A DNA stretch of 51,488 nt, taken from the NCBI GenBank assembly GCA_016872755.1, contig VGZE01000007.1, positions 1-51,488 on the forward strand, read 5' to 3'. The notes beneath the pieces were generated by a model. That model saw only the letters and a list, made by a program, of their open reading frames with translations. It ran no database searches and was not told where the DNA came from. The translations under genes and the position numbers were made by a program. Positions 23,210 through 32,776 of the stretch are shown one piece after another (the first letter of the stretch is position 1; every line of letters starts with the position of its first letter). Origin of the DNA: Planctomycetota bacterium. GTDB lineage: Bacteria; Planctomycetota; UBA1135; GCA-002686595.

Positions 23210-23566
23210 ATGGCGGACCCAGCCATGCCAGCCCGTGAATTGATCGCCGCGTCCTCCGTCCCGCTCGTGCTCGCCGTGCTCGCGCGCGGCGAGTCCTACG
23301 GCTACGCGATCCTGCAAGGGGTCGCCGAACTCTCCGAAGGCCGCCTGGCCTGGGGCGAGGGGATGCTCTATCCGGTGCTGCATCGCCTCGAGCGCGACGG
23401 CCTGGTCGACGCGTCTTGGGGCCGCTCGGAGGTCGGGCGCGAGCGCAAGTACTATCGCATCACCGCCGCCGGTCGCGCGGCCCTCGCGCGTCACCGCGAC
23501 GAGTGGCTCGGAGTGCATCGCACGCTGGAGCGCGCCTGGGGCGCGATCGGAGCCGCCCATGCGTGA
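23210..23566 (+). CDS. PadR-family transcriptional regulator
   Basis: The 118-residue product has the PadR winged helix-turn-helix: SVPLVLAVLARGESYGYAIL, LAWGEGMLYPVLHRLERDGLV and KYYRITAAGRAAL. This region covers the DNA-recognition helix and the wing, followed by a C-terminal helix ending in WLGVHRTLERAW for dimerisation. A second start at ATG 23225 would remove five residues without loss of the domain. It overlaps the next gene by 8 nt. PadR proteins of this size often repress their own operon and respond to small ligands or membrane stress. Confidence 0.92.
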   Translation: MADPAMPARELIAASSVPLVLAVLARGESYGYAILQGVAELSEGRLAWGEGMLYPVLHRLERDGLVDASWGRSEVGRERKYYRITAAGRAALARHRDEWLGVHRTLERAWGAIGAAHA

Positions 23567-24263
23567 GCCGCAATTCCAGCAGCGCCTCGAGCGGCTCGGC
23601 TTCGACGCGCGGGAGCGCGCCGAGCTGGCCGACCACGTCGAGTGCCGGGCCCAGCAGCTCGAACGCGCCGGACTTTCGCGCGCCGAGGCGGTCGAACGCG
23701 CCTGTGCCGGCCTGGGCGACCTGCGCCAGATCGCGCGCGAGCTGCACGCGCCGCGAGTGCGGCGCATGCAACTCCAGCGCGTGCTCGGCGCCGCGTTGGT
23801 GCTCGCCGCGCTCGGCGTGATCCCGCTCTCGGCTGGCGTGCTCGGCGGCCTGCTGGCCGCGGCGCCGCTCGGGCTGGTCCTGGCACTCGTGGCGAGCGGG
23901 CTGTGGGCGAGCTTCGGTCCGCGGCGCGCCGCCGCTGCGTGGCGGGTCGCGTGGGAAGGCGGCGTAGTCGAGTTCGAGCGCGCGCGCGCGGCCGTGCGCG
24001 TGTTCGAGCGCGGCGAGCGCCTCGCTTGGGTCGCCGGACCGATCGCCTTCCTCGTGCTCGCGGCCGTCGAAGCGTCGCGCCTGGCGGATCCGCCGCAGTT
24101 CTACTCCGGCCTCGCGCGCGCCGCGCTCGCGCTGCCGTGCGGCGCGATCCTGGGCGCCTTCGTGTTCGGCACGCTGGCGACCTGGGCGCGCGAGACTTGT
24201 GGAGATCGCGGCGACGGTGACAGACTTGCACTCGAGGGCGGTCCGACCGGACCGCAGCCATGA
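23559..24263 (+). CDS. permease-prefix-domain membrane protein, PadR partner
   Basis: The 234-residue product begins with a soluble helical segment of about 65 residues, FQQRLERLGFDARERAELAD and ERACAGLGDLRQIARELHA. This is the permease-prefix type of domain usually encoded next to PadR-like regulators. Four hydrophobic helices follow, including ALVLAALGVIPLSAGVLGGL and IAFLVLAAVEASRLA. It overlaps padR by 8 nt and the next gene by 4 nt (ATGA), so the three form one translationally coupled unit. It may sense the membrane and tether or tune the regulator; no enzymatic motif is present. Confidence 0.72.
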   Translation: MREPQFQQRLERLGFDARERAELADHVECRAQQLERAGLSRAEAVERACAGLGDLRQIARELHAPRVRRMQLQRVLGAALVLAALGVIPLSAGVLGGLLAAAPLGLVLALVASGLWASFGPRRAAAAWRVAWEGGVVEFERARAAVRVFERGERLAWVAGPIAFLVLAAVEASRLADPPQFYSGLARAALALPCGAILGAFVFGTLATWARETCGDRGDGDRLALEGGPTGPQP

Positions 24264-26347
24264 CCCTGCGCGAGCAAACCCTCGAATCGATCCACCCGTT
24301 CCGCTTCCTGCCTCCTTCGCTGCGGGCGGAACTGGCCGAGGCGCTCGTCGAGCACGACGTCGCGCCCGGACAGCCGATCCTGCGCCAGGGCGACGCGCAG
24401 GACAAGCGCGTGTGGCTGCTCGCGCGCGGTCGGCTCGAGCAGGTCGAGACCTGGCCGCGCGAGCATCCGCTCGGCGTGCTCGAAGCGCCGCGCTTCTTCG
24501 GCGAGCGCGCCGCGCTGTTCGACGAGTCGCGCCCGTCGACCGTGCGCGCGCTGACGCAGGCCGTGTGCTATTCGATCGAGGCCGAGCGCTTCCTGCTCTT
24601 GCTGCGCGAGGACGTGACCTTCGCGCAGGCGCTGGGCGAACTGCTGCGCGACAAACGCGCGATCTTCGCCGCCTTCGATCGCTTCCGCGCCGAGCTGCTG
24701 CACGGCGTCGCGACCGGTGAGATCTCGCTCAAGCGGCTGCTGCCGCTGTATCGCGCGCTGGAACCCGCGCTGCACCCGCGCCTGGCCGACGAGCGCGAGA
24801 TCGATTGGGGGGCGCTGTCCTACGCGGTGCGCCGGCTGCCGGAGAACGTCGGGCGCACGCTGATGTTCTTCCTGACCGACGAGCTGCCGGAGTTCTACGC
24901 CGCGCTCGCTCCGAGCTTCCGCTCCGTGCCGACCGACGTGCGGCCGCGTTCGGTGTACGAGATGCTGCCGGGCAAGAGCATCGTGATCCTGCGCGACGGC
25001 CTGTCGGATCTGATCGACCTGGTCACCTGCCTGTGCCTGTACTCGATCGAGGCGCGCAAGATCCGCCGGCGGCTGCGCGGGCCCGGCGCGGTCGATGCGC
25101 TCTCACGGCTGCCGACCGATCTGGCGGCGCTGCGCAGCGAGTGTCCGGTCGAGGGCGAATTCGATTGCGACGATCTGGCCACGCTGCCCTTCGATGCGGA
25201 CGAGCTGGCGCGACTGACGGCCATCTGGCCGCGCGACACGCTGCTGCGTGTGCGCGAGATCGTCGTGCACCACGAGGACTTCGGTCTCGAGATCAAGAAG
25301 CAGGTGCACAACTACAACAGCGTGCACGGCGAGCGCTGGACCGCGCAGATCGCGCGGGCGACGCGCGAACTGATGGGCGCGGATCCGACCGAGCTGCCCG
25401 ACGGGCTCGACGTGCACGTGATCAGCAGCAACACGCACTCGGTCGGCAACTGCCTTTCCTCGTACTGGCCCGCGCGGGCGGCCGAGATCGAGGTCTGGGC
25501 GCGTGCCGAGCGCCCCGAACTCGCGGCCGAGCTGCCCGAGCGCGCCGACCTCGTGTACGCGGCCGGGCGCGAATGGCTGGCGCTGGATGCGGCGCGCGGA
25601 CGCGAGCGCCGCGAGCAGGAGGCGCGCGACGGCCACGCGCGGCTGTCGGAGGGAGCGTTCACCGGCATCCAGGTCGACCTGATCGACTTGCGCCGTCTGG
25701 CCGGTCGCGCGATCGATCCGCTGCTGCCTGCCGTCGCCGGCGGTGCGAATGCGCTGCTGGTCAACATCGACTTCGCGTTCGGCCAGCAAGCCGCCGAGAT
25801 CCTGGGCAGCCTGATCACGCTGTTCGGCCCCCGTCTGCGCAGCGTCAACGTGCTTGGCAAGGCAGGCGCGCTGCTCGGCAAACGCGGCGACCTGCTGGTG
25901 CCCGACGCGTTCGTCGAGCAGGGCGCCGACGGTCTGCTGCCCCTCGCGCACCTGCAGCGCATCGACTGTGCGCGCCTCGCGGCGCGCTCGGGCGGGCGCG
26001 AGTTGCATCGAGGTCGCCTGCTGACCGTGGCGGGCACGCTGCTGCAGAATCGGCGGATGCTGCACTTCTACCGGCGCATCTGGGGCTGCGTCGGCCTCGA
26101 GATGGAGGGTTGGTCCTATGCGCGCAAGCTGATCGACGCGCAGCGCCTGGGCATGCTGCGCGCGGACCTCGACGCGCGCTTCGTGTACTACGTGTCGGAC
26201 CTGCCGCTGGCTCCGCACTCCTCGCTGGCCGAGCGGCTGGGTGCGGGCGAGGGGATTCCGCCGCTCTACGCGATCACGCGCGAGGTGCTGTGCGAGATCC
26301 TCGAACGCGCGCCCGTGCTGCCGCCGTCGCGAGTCCCGGCGCGCTGA
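24260..26347 (+). CDS. cyclic-nucleotide-binding domain fused to a nucleoside-phosphorylase-like domain
   Basis: In the 695-residue product, residues 10-130 or so form a cNMP-binding beta-barrel: HDVAPGQPILRQGDAQDKRV, LLARGRLEQVE, and RFFGERAALFDESRPSTVRA, the phosphate-binding cassette. A long middle section without obvious family marks follows (VHNYNSVHGERWTAQIARAT, SSNTHSVGNCLSSYWPAR). The last 250 residues contain LRSVNVLGKAGALLGKRGDL, LLTVAGTLL and CVGLEMEGWSYARKL. These resemble the glycine loop and the M-E-G active-site motif of purine-nucleoside phosphorylase/MTA nucleosidase folds. It is translationally coupled to the permease-prefix gene. A cNMP-regulated nucleosidase or a nucleotide-sensing protein (DUF6909-like) is the inference; activity is unproven. 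No transmembrane segment is present. Confidence 0.7.
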   Translation: MTLREQTLESIHPFRFLPPSLRAELAEALVEHDVAPGQPILRQGDAQDKRVWLLARGRLEQVETWPREHPLGVLEAPRFFGERAALFDESRPSTVRALTQAVCYSIEAERFLLLLREDVTFAQALGELLRDKRAIFAAFDRFRAELLHGVATGEISLKRLLPLYRALEPALHPRLADEREIDWGALSYAVRRLPENVGRTLMFFLTDELPEFYAALAPSFRSVPTDVRPRSVYEMLPGKSIVILRDGLSDLIDLVTCLCLYSIEARKIRRRLRGPGAVDALSRLPTDLAALRSECPVEGEFDCDDLATLPFDADELARLTAIWPRDTLLRVREIVVHHEDFGLEIKKQVHNYNSVHGERWTAQIARATRELMGADPTELPDGLDVHVISSNTHSVGNCLSSYWPARAAEIEVWARAERPELAAELPERADLVYAAGREWLALDAARGRERREQEARDGHARLSEGAFTGIQVDLIDLRRLAGRAIDPLLPAVAGGANALLVNIDFAFGQQAAEILGSLITLFGPRLRSVNVLGKAGALLGKRGDLLVPDAFVEQGADGLLPLAHLQRIDCARLAARSGGRELHRGRLLTVAGTLLQNRRMLHFYRRIWGCVGLEMEGWSYARKLIDAQRLGMLRADLDARFVYYVSDLPLAPHSSLAERLGAGEGIPPLYAITREVLCEILERAPVLPPSRVPAR

Positions 26348-26359
26348 GCGCGCGCGTCG

Positions 26360-27583
26360 TCAGAAGGCCTGATCGAGCAGCAGGGACGCGCTCGGCGCGC
26401 CGAACCACGCACGGGCTCCGTCGAAGTAGCCGCTCTGCACGAACAGGATCACGCCCTCGACGCCCGGGCCGAGCTCGTTCAGCGCCACGCCGCCGGTTTG
26501 CGTGCCACTCGGTGGTACGACTCCCGCGAACGCCACCTGGAACGGCGCCTGCAGCGCGAGCACGCCGGCCGCCGTGACATCGGGGTAGCCGAGCAACGGC
26601 GCGAGCCCATAGGCGACGAACGCGAGGTCGCCCGGCACGCCCTGCAGGGACCAGAGAAGCGTCTGGCCCTCGCGCACCGGGCTCGTGACGGTGAGCTCGC
26701 GTGCAGTGCCGGCGTACGTGTGCAGGTTCGCGGTCGAACCGGCGTAGGCGGGGCCCGCGGCACCCGCCGGGCAGGGGCCGCTGCCTGCGCCGCCCGCTCC
26801 ACCCTGCACCTGCGTATCGAGCGTGTGGAACGGCGGCGGATTCTGGAACAAGAGCAGATCGGCGCCGGGGCCGCCGACGCCGGCGGCCTGGCACACGACG
26901 CCGGCGAACGCGTTCCCGCCGGCGCCGCCGCGGATCGTCGAGCCCTGCGCGAAGAACTGACCGTCCATCGCGAGCAGCCCGCGCGCGCCGCTGACGGCGG
27001 AGAACGACGCGGTTGCGTCGCGTCCCTTGCCGCCGCGCACGTCGATGCCATAGGCACTGACCAGTGACTGGAACAAGTCGAGCGCGTAGGCCCCTAGGAA
27101 GCCCGCGCTCTGGCCATCGGCGCCGATGAACGTGCTGGCGTGCAGCACGACGCGCTGGCAGCCCACCAGATAGGCTGCGGCCGGCAGCGGGCCGGAGCCG
27201 GGCACAGACGCGTTGCGCACAGAGCAGCGCTCGATCCACAGCGGCGCCGAGACGGTCACGGCCATCAGCGCCGCTTCGGCACCGACTGTGCTGTGCAACT
27301 GGATTCCCTGCAGCAGGCAGGTCGCGCCCGTCGGATTGCCGGAGACCTCGAGCTGGCGCTGGAACTCCACCACGGCGCCCGCGTCGGCGACGAGGCTGAC
27401 GGCCTTGCCCGAGATCGCGAACGGGGCGGTGTGCGCATAGACGCCGGCCTTGAGCAGCACGATGTCGCCGTTCTGGCTGCTCGACAACGCGTTGAGCAGC
27501 GAAGGCGTGTCCGTGGCGACCCAAACCTGGCCGGCGGCAGGAGCGAGGGCCGCGAACAACGGGGCGGCAAGGAGGGCGAGCAT
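26360..27583 (-). CDS. secreted right-handed beta-helix-like surface protein
   Basis: The 407-residue product from ATG 27583 has a signal peptide (ALLAAPLFAALAPAAGQ). SLLNALSSSQNGDIVLLKAG, the standard opening of pectate-lyase-like beta-helices, comes next, with successive short strands and loops rich in G, N and S (VEFQRQLEVSGN, WIERCSVRNASV, AVSGARGLLAMDGQFF). The last 110 residues from ARELTVTSPVREGQ form a module resembling that of the beta-helix protein at 38751-40082. No catalytic site is visible. It ends 12 bp from the convergent cNMP-domain gene. A surface or extracellular role is inferred. Confidence 0.75.
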   Translation of the reverse strand: MLALLAAPLFAALAPAAGQVWVATDTPSLLNALSSSQNGDIVLLKAGVYAHTAPFAISGKAVSLVADAGAVVEFQRQLEVSGNPTGATCLLQGIQLHSTVGAEAALMAVTVSAPLWIERCSVRNASVPGSGPLPAAAYLVGCQRVVLHASTFIGADGQSAGFLGAYALDLFQSLVSAYGIDVRGGKGRDATASFSAVSGARGLLAMDGQFFAQGSTIRGGAGGNAFAGVVCQAAGVGGPGADLLLFQNPPPFHTLDTQVQGGAGGAGSGPCPAGAAGPAYAGSTANLHTYAGTARELTVTSPVREGQTLLWSLQGVPGDLAFVAYGLAPLLGYPDVTAAGVLALQAPFQVAFAGVVPPSGTQTGGVALNELGPGVEGVILFVQSGYFDGARAWFGAPSASLLLDQAF

Positions 27584-27802
27584 CGTGCAGTCTCCGCTGC
27601 GATTGCGAGGTTGGCGAGGCTGCGCCGAGCATAGCACCAACTCCGGGGAGCGGTGGCCGCTGCCCTGCGCACCCGCCGCGCCGATCGACGGCCCGTGTCG
27701 CGAAGGACTTTCCAGGCGAGAAAACCGACTGCTACCCAAGAAGTCGGCCCGCTCGGTCGTCGAGCCGAGCCGAGTCCGCGGCCGATATCCCAAGCACACG
27801 AC

Positions 27803-28375
27803 ATGAGCCTCCCGACCCCGTCCGACCCTCTCCCGCTGCGCATCCAAACACCCTGCCCGAAGCGTTGGGAGGATCTCGTCGGCGGTGACTCCAAGCGCTA
27901 CTGCGCGCAGTGCTCGCTGCACGTCGTCGATGGCGCGCAGTTGACGCGCACAGAGGCCTCCGAGCTGGTCGCGAGCGCGACCGGTCGCGTCTGCATGCGC
28001 CTCGAACTCGATGCGGCCGGTCAGCCGATCCATCGCGCCGAGCGCGCGGAGCCTCCGAAGCCGACGCGACTCACGCTCGCCGGTCGCGTGGTCGGTTGGG
28101 CCGCCTCCGCGGCTGCGAGCCTGCTCGCCGCATGCGCGCGCACGAGTGAGCACGGTCCTCAGGATGTTCCGGTCGATCCGAACTCGGCGGCCACGACGCA
28201 GCTCATGGGCGAAGCGACCTGCAGGGTGGTGCTGGGGGATATCGCGACGCCCGCTCCAGCGCCCGGCCCTGAACCTGGTCCCGCGACGAACGAGGTCCTG
28301 ATGGGCAAGGTCGCGGCCGCGCCGATCTCCGCTCCGGTCGAAACCGAACCGCCGGCCCCCGAAGAGCCGCGCTGA
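27803..28375 (+). CDS. small membrane-anchored protein with cysteine-rich knuckle-like N-terminus
   Basis: The 190-residue product has an N-terminal cysteine motif. PCPKRWEDLVGGDSKRYC is followed by AQCSLHVVD, giving Cys18, Cys34 and Cys37, with a later cysteine in RVCMRL; this could bind a metal. Similar short cysteine-bearing domains with W-x-D-L and F/Y-C-x-x-C-x-x-x-V-x-D spacing occur at the start of many small membrane proteins. A single hydrophobic helix (VVGWAASAAASLLAACA) follows, then a proline- and alanine-rich tail (PAPAPGPEPGP), probably periplasmic. There is no obvious enzyme and no symbol. It stands alone between two reverse-strand genes. Confidence 0.72.
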   Translation: MSLPTPSDPLPLRIQTPCPKRWEDLVGGDSKRYCAQCSLHVVDGAQLTRTEASELVASATGRVCMRLELDAAGQPIHRAERAEPPKPTRLTLAGRVVGWAASAAASLLAACARTSEHGPQDVPVDPNSAATTQLMGEATCRVVLGDIATPAPAPGPEPGPATNEVLMGKVAAAPISAPVETEPPAPEEPR

Positions 28376-28388
28376 GACAAGGCGCCGA

Positions 28389-30626
28389 CTACTTCGGCGG
28401 CACGTCGTAGAGCACCGACACGTCGTCGCTGAAGTTGTTCGCGACGGCGAGATCGATCACGCCGTCCTGGTTCAGGTCGACGCCGAGCACATCCAGCGGT
28501 CCCAGGCCCGCGCCGAGGTCGCTCTGGCGCACGAGCTTCACGCCGTCACCGGCCTTGCGCGCGAGCCACACCTGCACGAGGTGGCTGTTCTGCGCGGCGA
28601 CCGCGACGTCCGCGAGCCCGTCGCCGTCGAGATCGCCGGCCCATGCGCGCGCGGGCAAGAGGCCGGTCTCGACGACGTCGGCGAGCTTCTCCCCGCTCGC
28701 GCGGTTCAGCACCAAGGCGAGCCGACCCGCCGCGTTCGCCTGCCCATTGCTCGCGAGCACGACGACATCGGGACGGCCGTCGCCGTCGCAATCGGCGGCA
28801 CACAGCGTCTGCGCGCGGAAGCCGGCCGGCAGCACCCCGCGCAGCGGAGCCGTCGTCGGGCCGACGAGGCTTCGAAACGGCGTGTCGGTGAGATCGGCGT
28901 CGCTTGCGATCAACACATCCGCTCGTCCGTCTCCCTTCCAGGCTGCGAGCACGGCCGCGCGCGGCAGCGGGCACTCGACTTCATCCGAGCTGCGCAGGGC
29001 CCTCGCGGCGCGGTCCCACGCGAAGCGGCGCACGCGGTTCCCATCGCGGTCGAGCGCGATGAGCTGCAGGCCGGGCGCGCCGTTCCACTCGCCCGCGAGC
29101 AGCGCCGTCGCGCTCCTGCCGACTTCGAGTGTCTGCGGCGCGAGCAGTCCGCCCTTGCCGTCGCCGCGCGCGAGGCACAGCTTCGCCACGCGCGCGTCGT
29201 CGACGAGCCAAGCCGCGTCCGTCGCGCCGTCGCCGTCGACGTCGGCTGCGACCAGCCCGCGCGGCGATGGACCGGCGGCCAGCGGCGCGCGCGCGCGCAG
29301 CAGACCGAACTCGTTGTCCAGCAGGGAGAGGTCGCCCGAGCCCGAGTTCAAGGTGAGCACTTCGCTCGCGCCGTCGCCGTGGAAGTTCCCGCTTGCCAGC
29401 GCGACCGGATTGCGGCCGACCGCGACCCGCGTGGCTTGGTAGAACGCGTTCTTCTTCTCCTTGACGATGCCGGTGCCCGACAGCACCGAGATCGCGAGCG
29501 CGTCGCGATTCGCGATCGCGAGATCGATGCGCGCGTCGGCGTCGAAACGTCCGAGCGCGAGCGCCACCGGCGTCTGGCCGGCGTACTCCGACAGCGTCAG
29601 CGTCGCGCCATTCGCACCGAACTGCGCCTGCACGCCGAAGGCCGTGTCGCCACTGGCGATCGACACGAGCTCGGCGCGCTGGTCGCCGTCGAGGTCGGCC
29701 GCGGCGAGCGCGAGCGGCACGAGCCCGCCGGCCGACCACGCGCGCGGCGGACCGCCGTCCAGCAGCCACAGCGCGCGGTCGCCGCCGCATGCCACCACCT
29801 CCGTGCGCGCGTCGCCGTCCAGGTCCAGCTCCGCGAACGCGCGCGGGATCGCGCCGAGCGCATGCAGCGCGGGGGGCTCGATCCGCATCCCCGGTTCCCA
29901 CCAGCGCAGGACGGCTTCGAGTCTCGAGACGGCGCGCGCGGCCTGGAACCCGATGTGCAGGTCGCCCGCGCTCGTCACGAGGGCCGCACAGGCGTGTTCC
30001 GGGCCCAGCCCGAATGCGTGCGGCGGGAGCTTGGGATCGAGCGGCGCGCACACGATGCGCGCATCGCGCGTGCAGACGACCGCGCTCCCGCCGCGCATGC
30101 CGGCGAACGCGACCGGTGCGCTGTCGAACTCGCGTTCGCATCGCAGCACGAGCTCGCCGGTTGCGGTGAGCGCATACGCTTGGAGCTTCGGCGGCTGCCG
30201 CGCGACGAGCACCAGCAAGCGCCGCGCCGGATCGAGCGGATCCGGCGAAGCGACGAGGCCGACCGGCCACCCACCCGCTTCGATCGAGCAGGGCTCGCTC
30301 TCCAGGCTGCCCGCGCTTCCGCGCCATACGAGCAGTCGCCCGGGCTCCTGCAGCGCCGCCGCGAGCTCGTCCCGTCCGTCGCCATCGAGGTCGCCGGCCC
30401 ACACGCAAACCGGCTTCCCCGGCACGCGCAGCTCTCGGCGCGCTAGGAAGGACAATGGCCAGGGACCATGGCGCGGCTTCCGAGGCGCTTCTTGCACCTG
30501 CGGCAGCCCTTGCACCCGTGCTGCGTCGGTGGCCGCAGCCTCGGCCGGAGGCGTCGTGGGGGCCTCTCCGCAGCTCACCAGCAGGCCCAGGGCGAGCAGA
30601 GTCGAGCCGATGCCACGCGCATGCAT
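28389..30626 (-). CDS. VCBS/FG-GAP repeat lipoprotein
   Basis: The 745-residue product starts at ATG 30626, which puts a lipoprotein signal with lipobox LVSC (STLLALGLLVSCGEA) at the right distance. A long series of VCBS/FG-GAP blades follows: AGDLDGDGRDELAAAL, ELDLDGDARTEVVA, AADLDGDQRAELVSIA, AADVDGDGATDAAWL, AADCDGDGRPDVVVLA and VDLNQDGVIDLAVANN. Each has a D-x-D-x-D-G calcium loop followed by a hydrophobic strand. With ten or more blades it probably forms more than one propeller. It is predicted to be anchored to a membrane surface and to bind ligands or mediate contacts. The C-terminus ends soon after the last repeat, without the shared C-terminal module of other propellers here. Confidence 0.85.
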   Translation of the reverse strand: MHARGIGSTLLALGLLVSCGEAPTTPPAEAAATDAARVQGLPQVQEAPRKPRHGPWPLSFLARRELRVPGKPVCVWAGDLDGDGRDELAAALQEPGRLLVWRGSAGSLESEPCSIEAGGWPVGLVASPDPLDPARRLLVLVARQPPKLQAYALTATGELVLRCEREFDSAPVAFAGMRGGSAVVCTRDARIVCAPLDPKLPPHAFGLGPEHACAALVTSAGDLHIGFQAARAVSRLEAVLRWWEPGMRIEPPALHALGAIPRAFAELDLDGDARTEVVACGGDRALWLLDGGPPRAWSAGGLVPLALAAADLDGDQRAELVSIASGDTAFGVQAQFGANGATLTLSEYAGQTPVALALGRFDADARIDLAIANRDALAISVLSGTGIVKEKKNAFYQATRVAVGRNPVALASGNFHGDGASEVLTLNSGSGDLSLLDNEFGLLRARAPLAAGPSPRGLVAADVDGDGATDAAWLVDDARVAKLCLARGDGKGGLLAPQTLEVGRSATALLAGEWNGAPGLQLIALDRDGNRVRRFAWDRAARALRSSDEVECPLPRAAVLAAWKGDGRADVLIASDADLTDTPFRSLVGPTTAPLRGVLPAGFRAQTLCAADCDGDGRPDVVVLASNGQANAAGRLALVLNRASGEKLADVVETGLLPARAWAGDLDGDGLADVAVAAQNSHLVQVWLARKAGDGVKLVRQSDLGAGLGPLDVLGVDLNQDGVIDLAVANNFSDDVSVLYDVPPK

Positions 30627-31048
30627 GCGCCGAAATCTATCAGTCTTGCGCCAATTTCCGAGCAACCGATCCGGCGTGCGTGGATAGCAGCATGCACCGG
30701 AGCCGCTCCGGACACTCCGCCGCCTGAACGACCGCGCAGCTTGCAGAGCTCGCTGCGCTGCCCGTGCATGGCGCGTGGGGACCCTGTTCCCTGGTCGCAG
30801 CTCAGGCAGTCGAACGGAAACGAGGCCGGGGGCAGGATCGACTCTCCTCTCATTCCCTCCTTGGGGCGGCTCCGGTCCTCCTCGCTGCGCGCGTGCCTTT
30901 CCCGCCGCGTGCCGCGATCTCCGGCGGCCGCTGCGACCGCGGTCGCCGACTGCAACGTCGTCGACTGCAACGGGCGACCCCTTGGCTCGCTATGCTCTCC
31001 GCCCGTTCCCGCGCGTGAGCCCGATCGCCGCGTGAGCACGACCCGCGC
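30627..31048. other. 422-bp intergenic region without a supported gene
   Basis: This lies between a reverse-strand lipoprotein gene and a forward-strand gene, so it should hold divergent promoters. I find no ORF with protein-like composition. A short direct repeat occurs at about 30949-30972 (two copies of CGACTGCAACG separated by a few bases), and a TATGCT box near 30989 could serve as a -10 element for the downstream gene. Confidence 0.5.
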
Positions 31049-32758
31049 ATGAGCACCACCGCTTCGTCTCGCCTGCTCGCGTTCGCGCTGTGCGCGGTCC
31101 TCGCGCTCGGCGGCGGCGCGGCCTGGTGGTTCTTGCGCATGCCCACCAAGGCTCCGGTCATCGACGGACCGGCGTCGCGCCCGACCGCGCAGACCGAACT
31201 CACGCCGACGACGGTCGATCTGGCGCCCGCGCCGACCAAGCAGGCCGTTGCCTCGAGCGCGACCAATGTGCTGTGGCCGCTGCGCGTCGAGCTCGAGCTG
31301 GTGCGGCCGGCCTACATGGCGCTGGGCGCCGATCTGCGGCCGCTGGGCTCGGACAAGAGCGCGCGCCTGAGCGGTCGCATCGGGATGCGCGACGACGCTC
31401 CGGCCCCGCGCGCCAGCGTGAAATTCGCGGCGGGCAGCAATGCCGGGCGCACGCTCACCTGCGATGCCGAGGGCCGCTTCGGGGCCACTGATCTCGCGCC
31501 CGGCATCAACGTCGTCGAGGTGACCGGCGCCGGCATCAGCGGCGCGCGGCGCGAAGTGCTGCTGCGCCAGGGCAGCACGGCCGAGCTCAATCTCGGCTTC
31601 GGACGCCCGGCGGCCTGCTTCGGCACGGTCGTAGACAAGGAGGGCAAGCCGGTCGTCGGCGCGCTCGCGCGCATCGATTTCCAGCAGGCGGCGACCGACG
31701 AGAGCGGCGTCTTCTACCTGACGAACCTGTGTCCCGGTCACTCGGTCATCGAGATCGAGAAGCCCGGCTACGCAACGGTGCGGCAGCACCTGGGCTTGAC
31801 CGCCGCCTACACGATTCCCGTCGGCAATTTGACCTTCAAGCTCAAGCCCTCGGCCAGCCTGATCGTGTCGATCAAGTCCGACGTCGGCGCGAACCAACCG
31901 GTCGACGTCCTGCTGCTGCCGTCGGAAGTGCGCAGCGAGCGTTCGTATCCGTGGTACCGCCTCAATCCGATCGCCGTTCGCCCCGGCGTGCCGGTCCGCA
32001 TCGACGACCTGCCGCCGGGCGTGGTGACGGTGCGCGCGTTCCGACCGGGTGCGCTGGCCGAGCAGGAGCCCAATGTGCTGTTGCGCGAAGGCGAGGTCCA
32101 ATCGGCGGAACTGACGCTGACCCCGACCGCCGAGATCGTCGGCCGCGTGCTGCTCGACGGTCGGCCGCAGGCGGGCGTGCAGGTCGAACTGGAGGCCGCC
32201 GACGGCGTCAACGCGACGCTCGAGTACGCCAAGCGCCCGATCTGGTTCCTCGAGTCGGAGGTGCTGCCACCGCTGTCTCCGGCCCTGCAGCGCTCGACCA
32301 GTGACTCGGAGGGACGCTTCGTCTTCACATCGTGGGCCGAGATCGCACCGCTGCGCTACCTCGAGGCGCGCACGGTCGACGGTCGCTACTACGCGCACAA
32401 GCTCGTGCGCAAGGACGACGACGACATCGAGCTGCACCTCTTGCCCTCCGACACGGGCAAGGGTTCACTGCGGCTGATGCTGGACGCGCGCACGCAGGGC
32501 CTGCCTTGCGAGCTGTTCGTGAACGGAGAGCCGCGCGATCCGTGGGTGCTCGCACCGGACGAGGATCTCGTCGTCGACCGGCTGGTCGAGGGCACCTGGT
32601 CGCTGAAGCTCACCTTCCACGAACAGCCGGTGCACGACGAAGCCGAGGTCGACGTGAAGGGCGAGACTCGCCGGCCGATCGACTTGCCCGAGGAAGCGAT
32701 CGTCGGGCACACGCCCGAACAGTGGAAGCGCGCCGGTCGCGCCTACCCGGGCTCGTAG
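31049..32758 (+). CDS. membrane-anchored protein with carboxypeptidase-regulatory-like domains
   Basis: The 569-residue product has one N-terminal transmembrane helix (LLAFALCAVLALGGGAAWWFL) and an extracytoplasmic region. At least four beta-sandwich repeats of the CarboxypepD_reg type are visible, with characteristic opening strands: ARLSGRIGMRDDAPAPRASV, FGTVVDKEGKPVVGALARID, EIVGRVLLDGRPQAGVQVEL and LRLMLDARTQGLPCELFVNG. These are prealbumin-like folds common in surface and cell-contact proteins. Each copy carries the hydrophobic core V-x-G-x-x-x/d-D-x-x-G-x-x-V, and TDESGVFYLTNL is a typical second strand. No catalytic domain is present. It is 31 bp upstream of hutH, which seems to have its own promoter box, so a shared function is not implied. 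Confidence 0.78.
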   Translation: MSTTASSRLLAFALCAVLALGGGAAWWFLRMPTKAPVIDGPASRPTAQTELTPTTVDLAPAPTKQAVASSATNVLWPLRVELELVRPAYMALGADLRPLGSDKSARLSGRIGMRDDAPAPRASVKFAAGSNAGRTLTCDAEGRFGATDLAPGINVVEVTGAGISGARREVLLRQGSTAELNLGFGRPAACFGTVVDKEGKPVVGALARIDFQQAATDESGVFYLTNLCPGHSVIEIEKPGYATVRQHLGLTAAYTIPVGNLTFKLKPSASLIVSIKSDVGANQPVDVLLLPSEVRSERSYPWYRLNPIAVRPGVPVRIDDLPPGVVTVRAFRPGALAEQEPNVLLREGEVQSAELTLTPTAEIVGRVLLDGRPQAGVQVELEAADGVNATLEYAKRPIWFLESEVLPPLSPALQRSTSDSEGRFVFTSWAEIAPLRYLEARTVDGRYYAHKLVRKDDDDIELHLLPSDTGKGSLRLMLDARTQGLPCELFVNGEPRDPWVLAPDEDLVVDRLVEGTWSLKLTFHEQPVHDEAEVDVKGETRRPIDLPEEAIVGHTPEQWKRAGRAYPGS

Positions 32759-32776
32759 CCGCGCCGTCCGGCTCCG

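Noticed and set aside
30764-31018. A small ORF in the gap before the carboxypeptidase-regulatory-like gene
   Set aside because: It is R- and A-rich, has no ribosome site or motif, and two other frames are equally open there.
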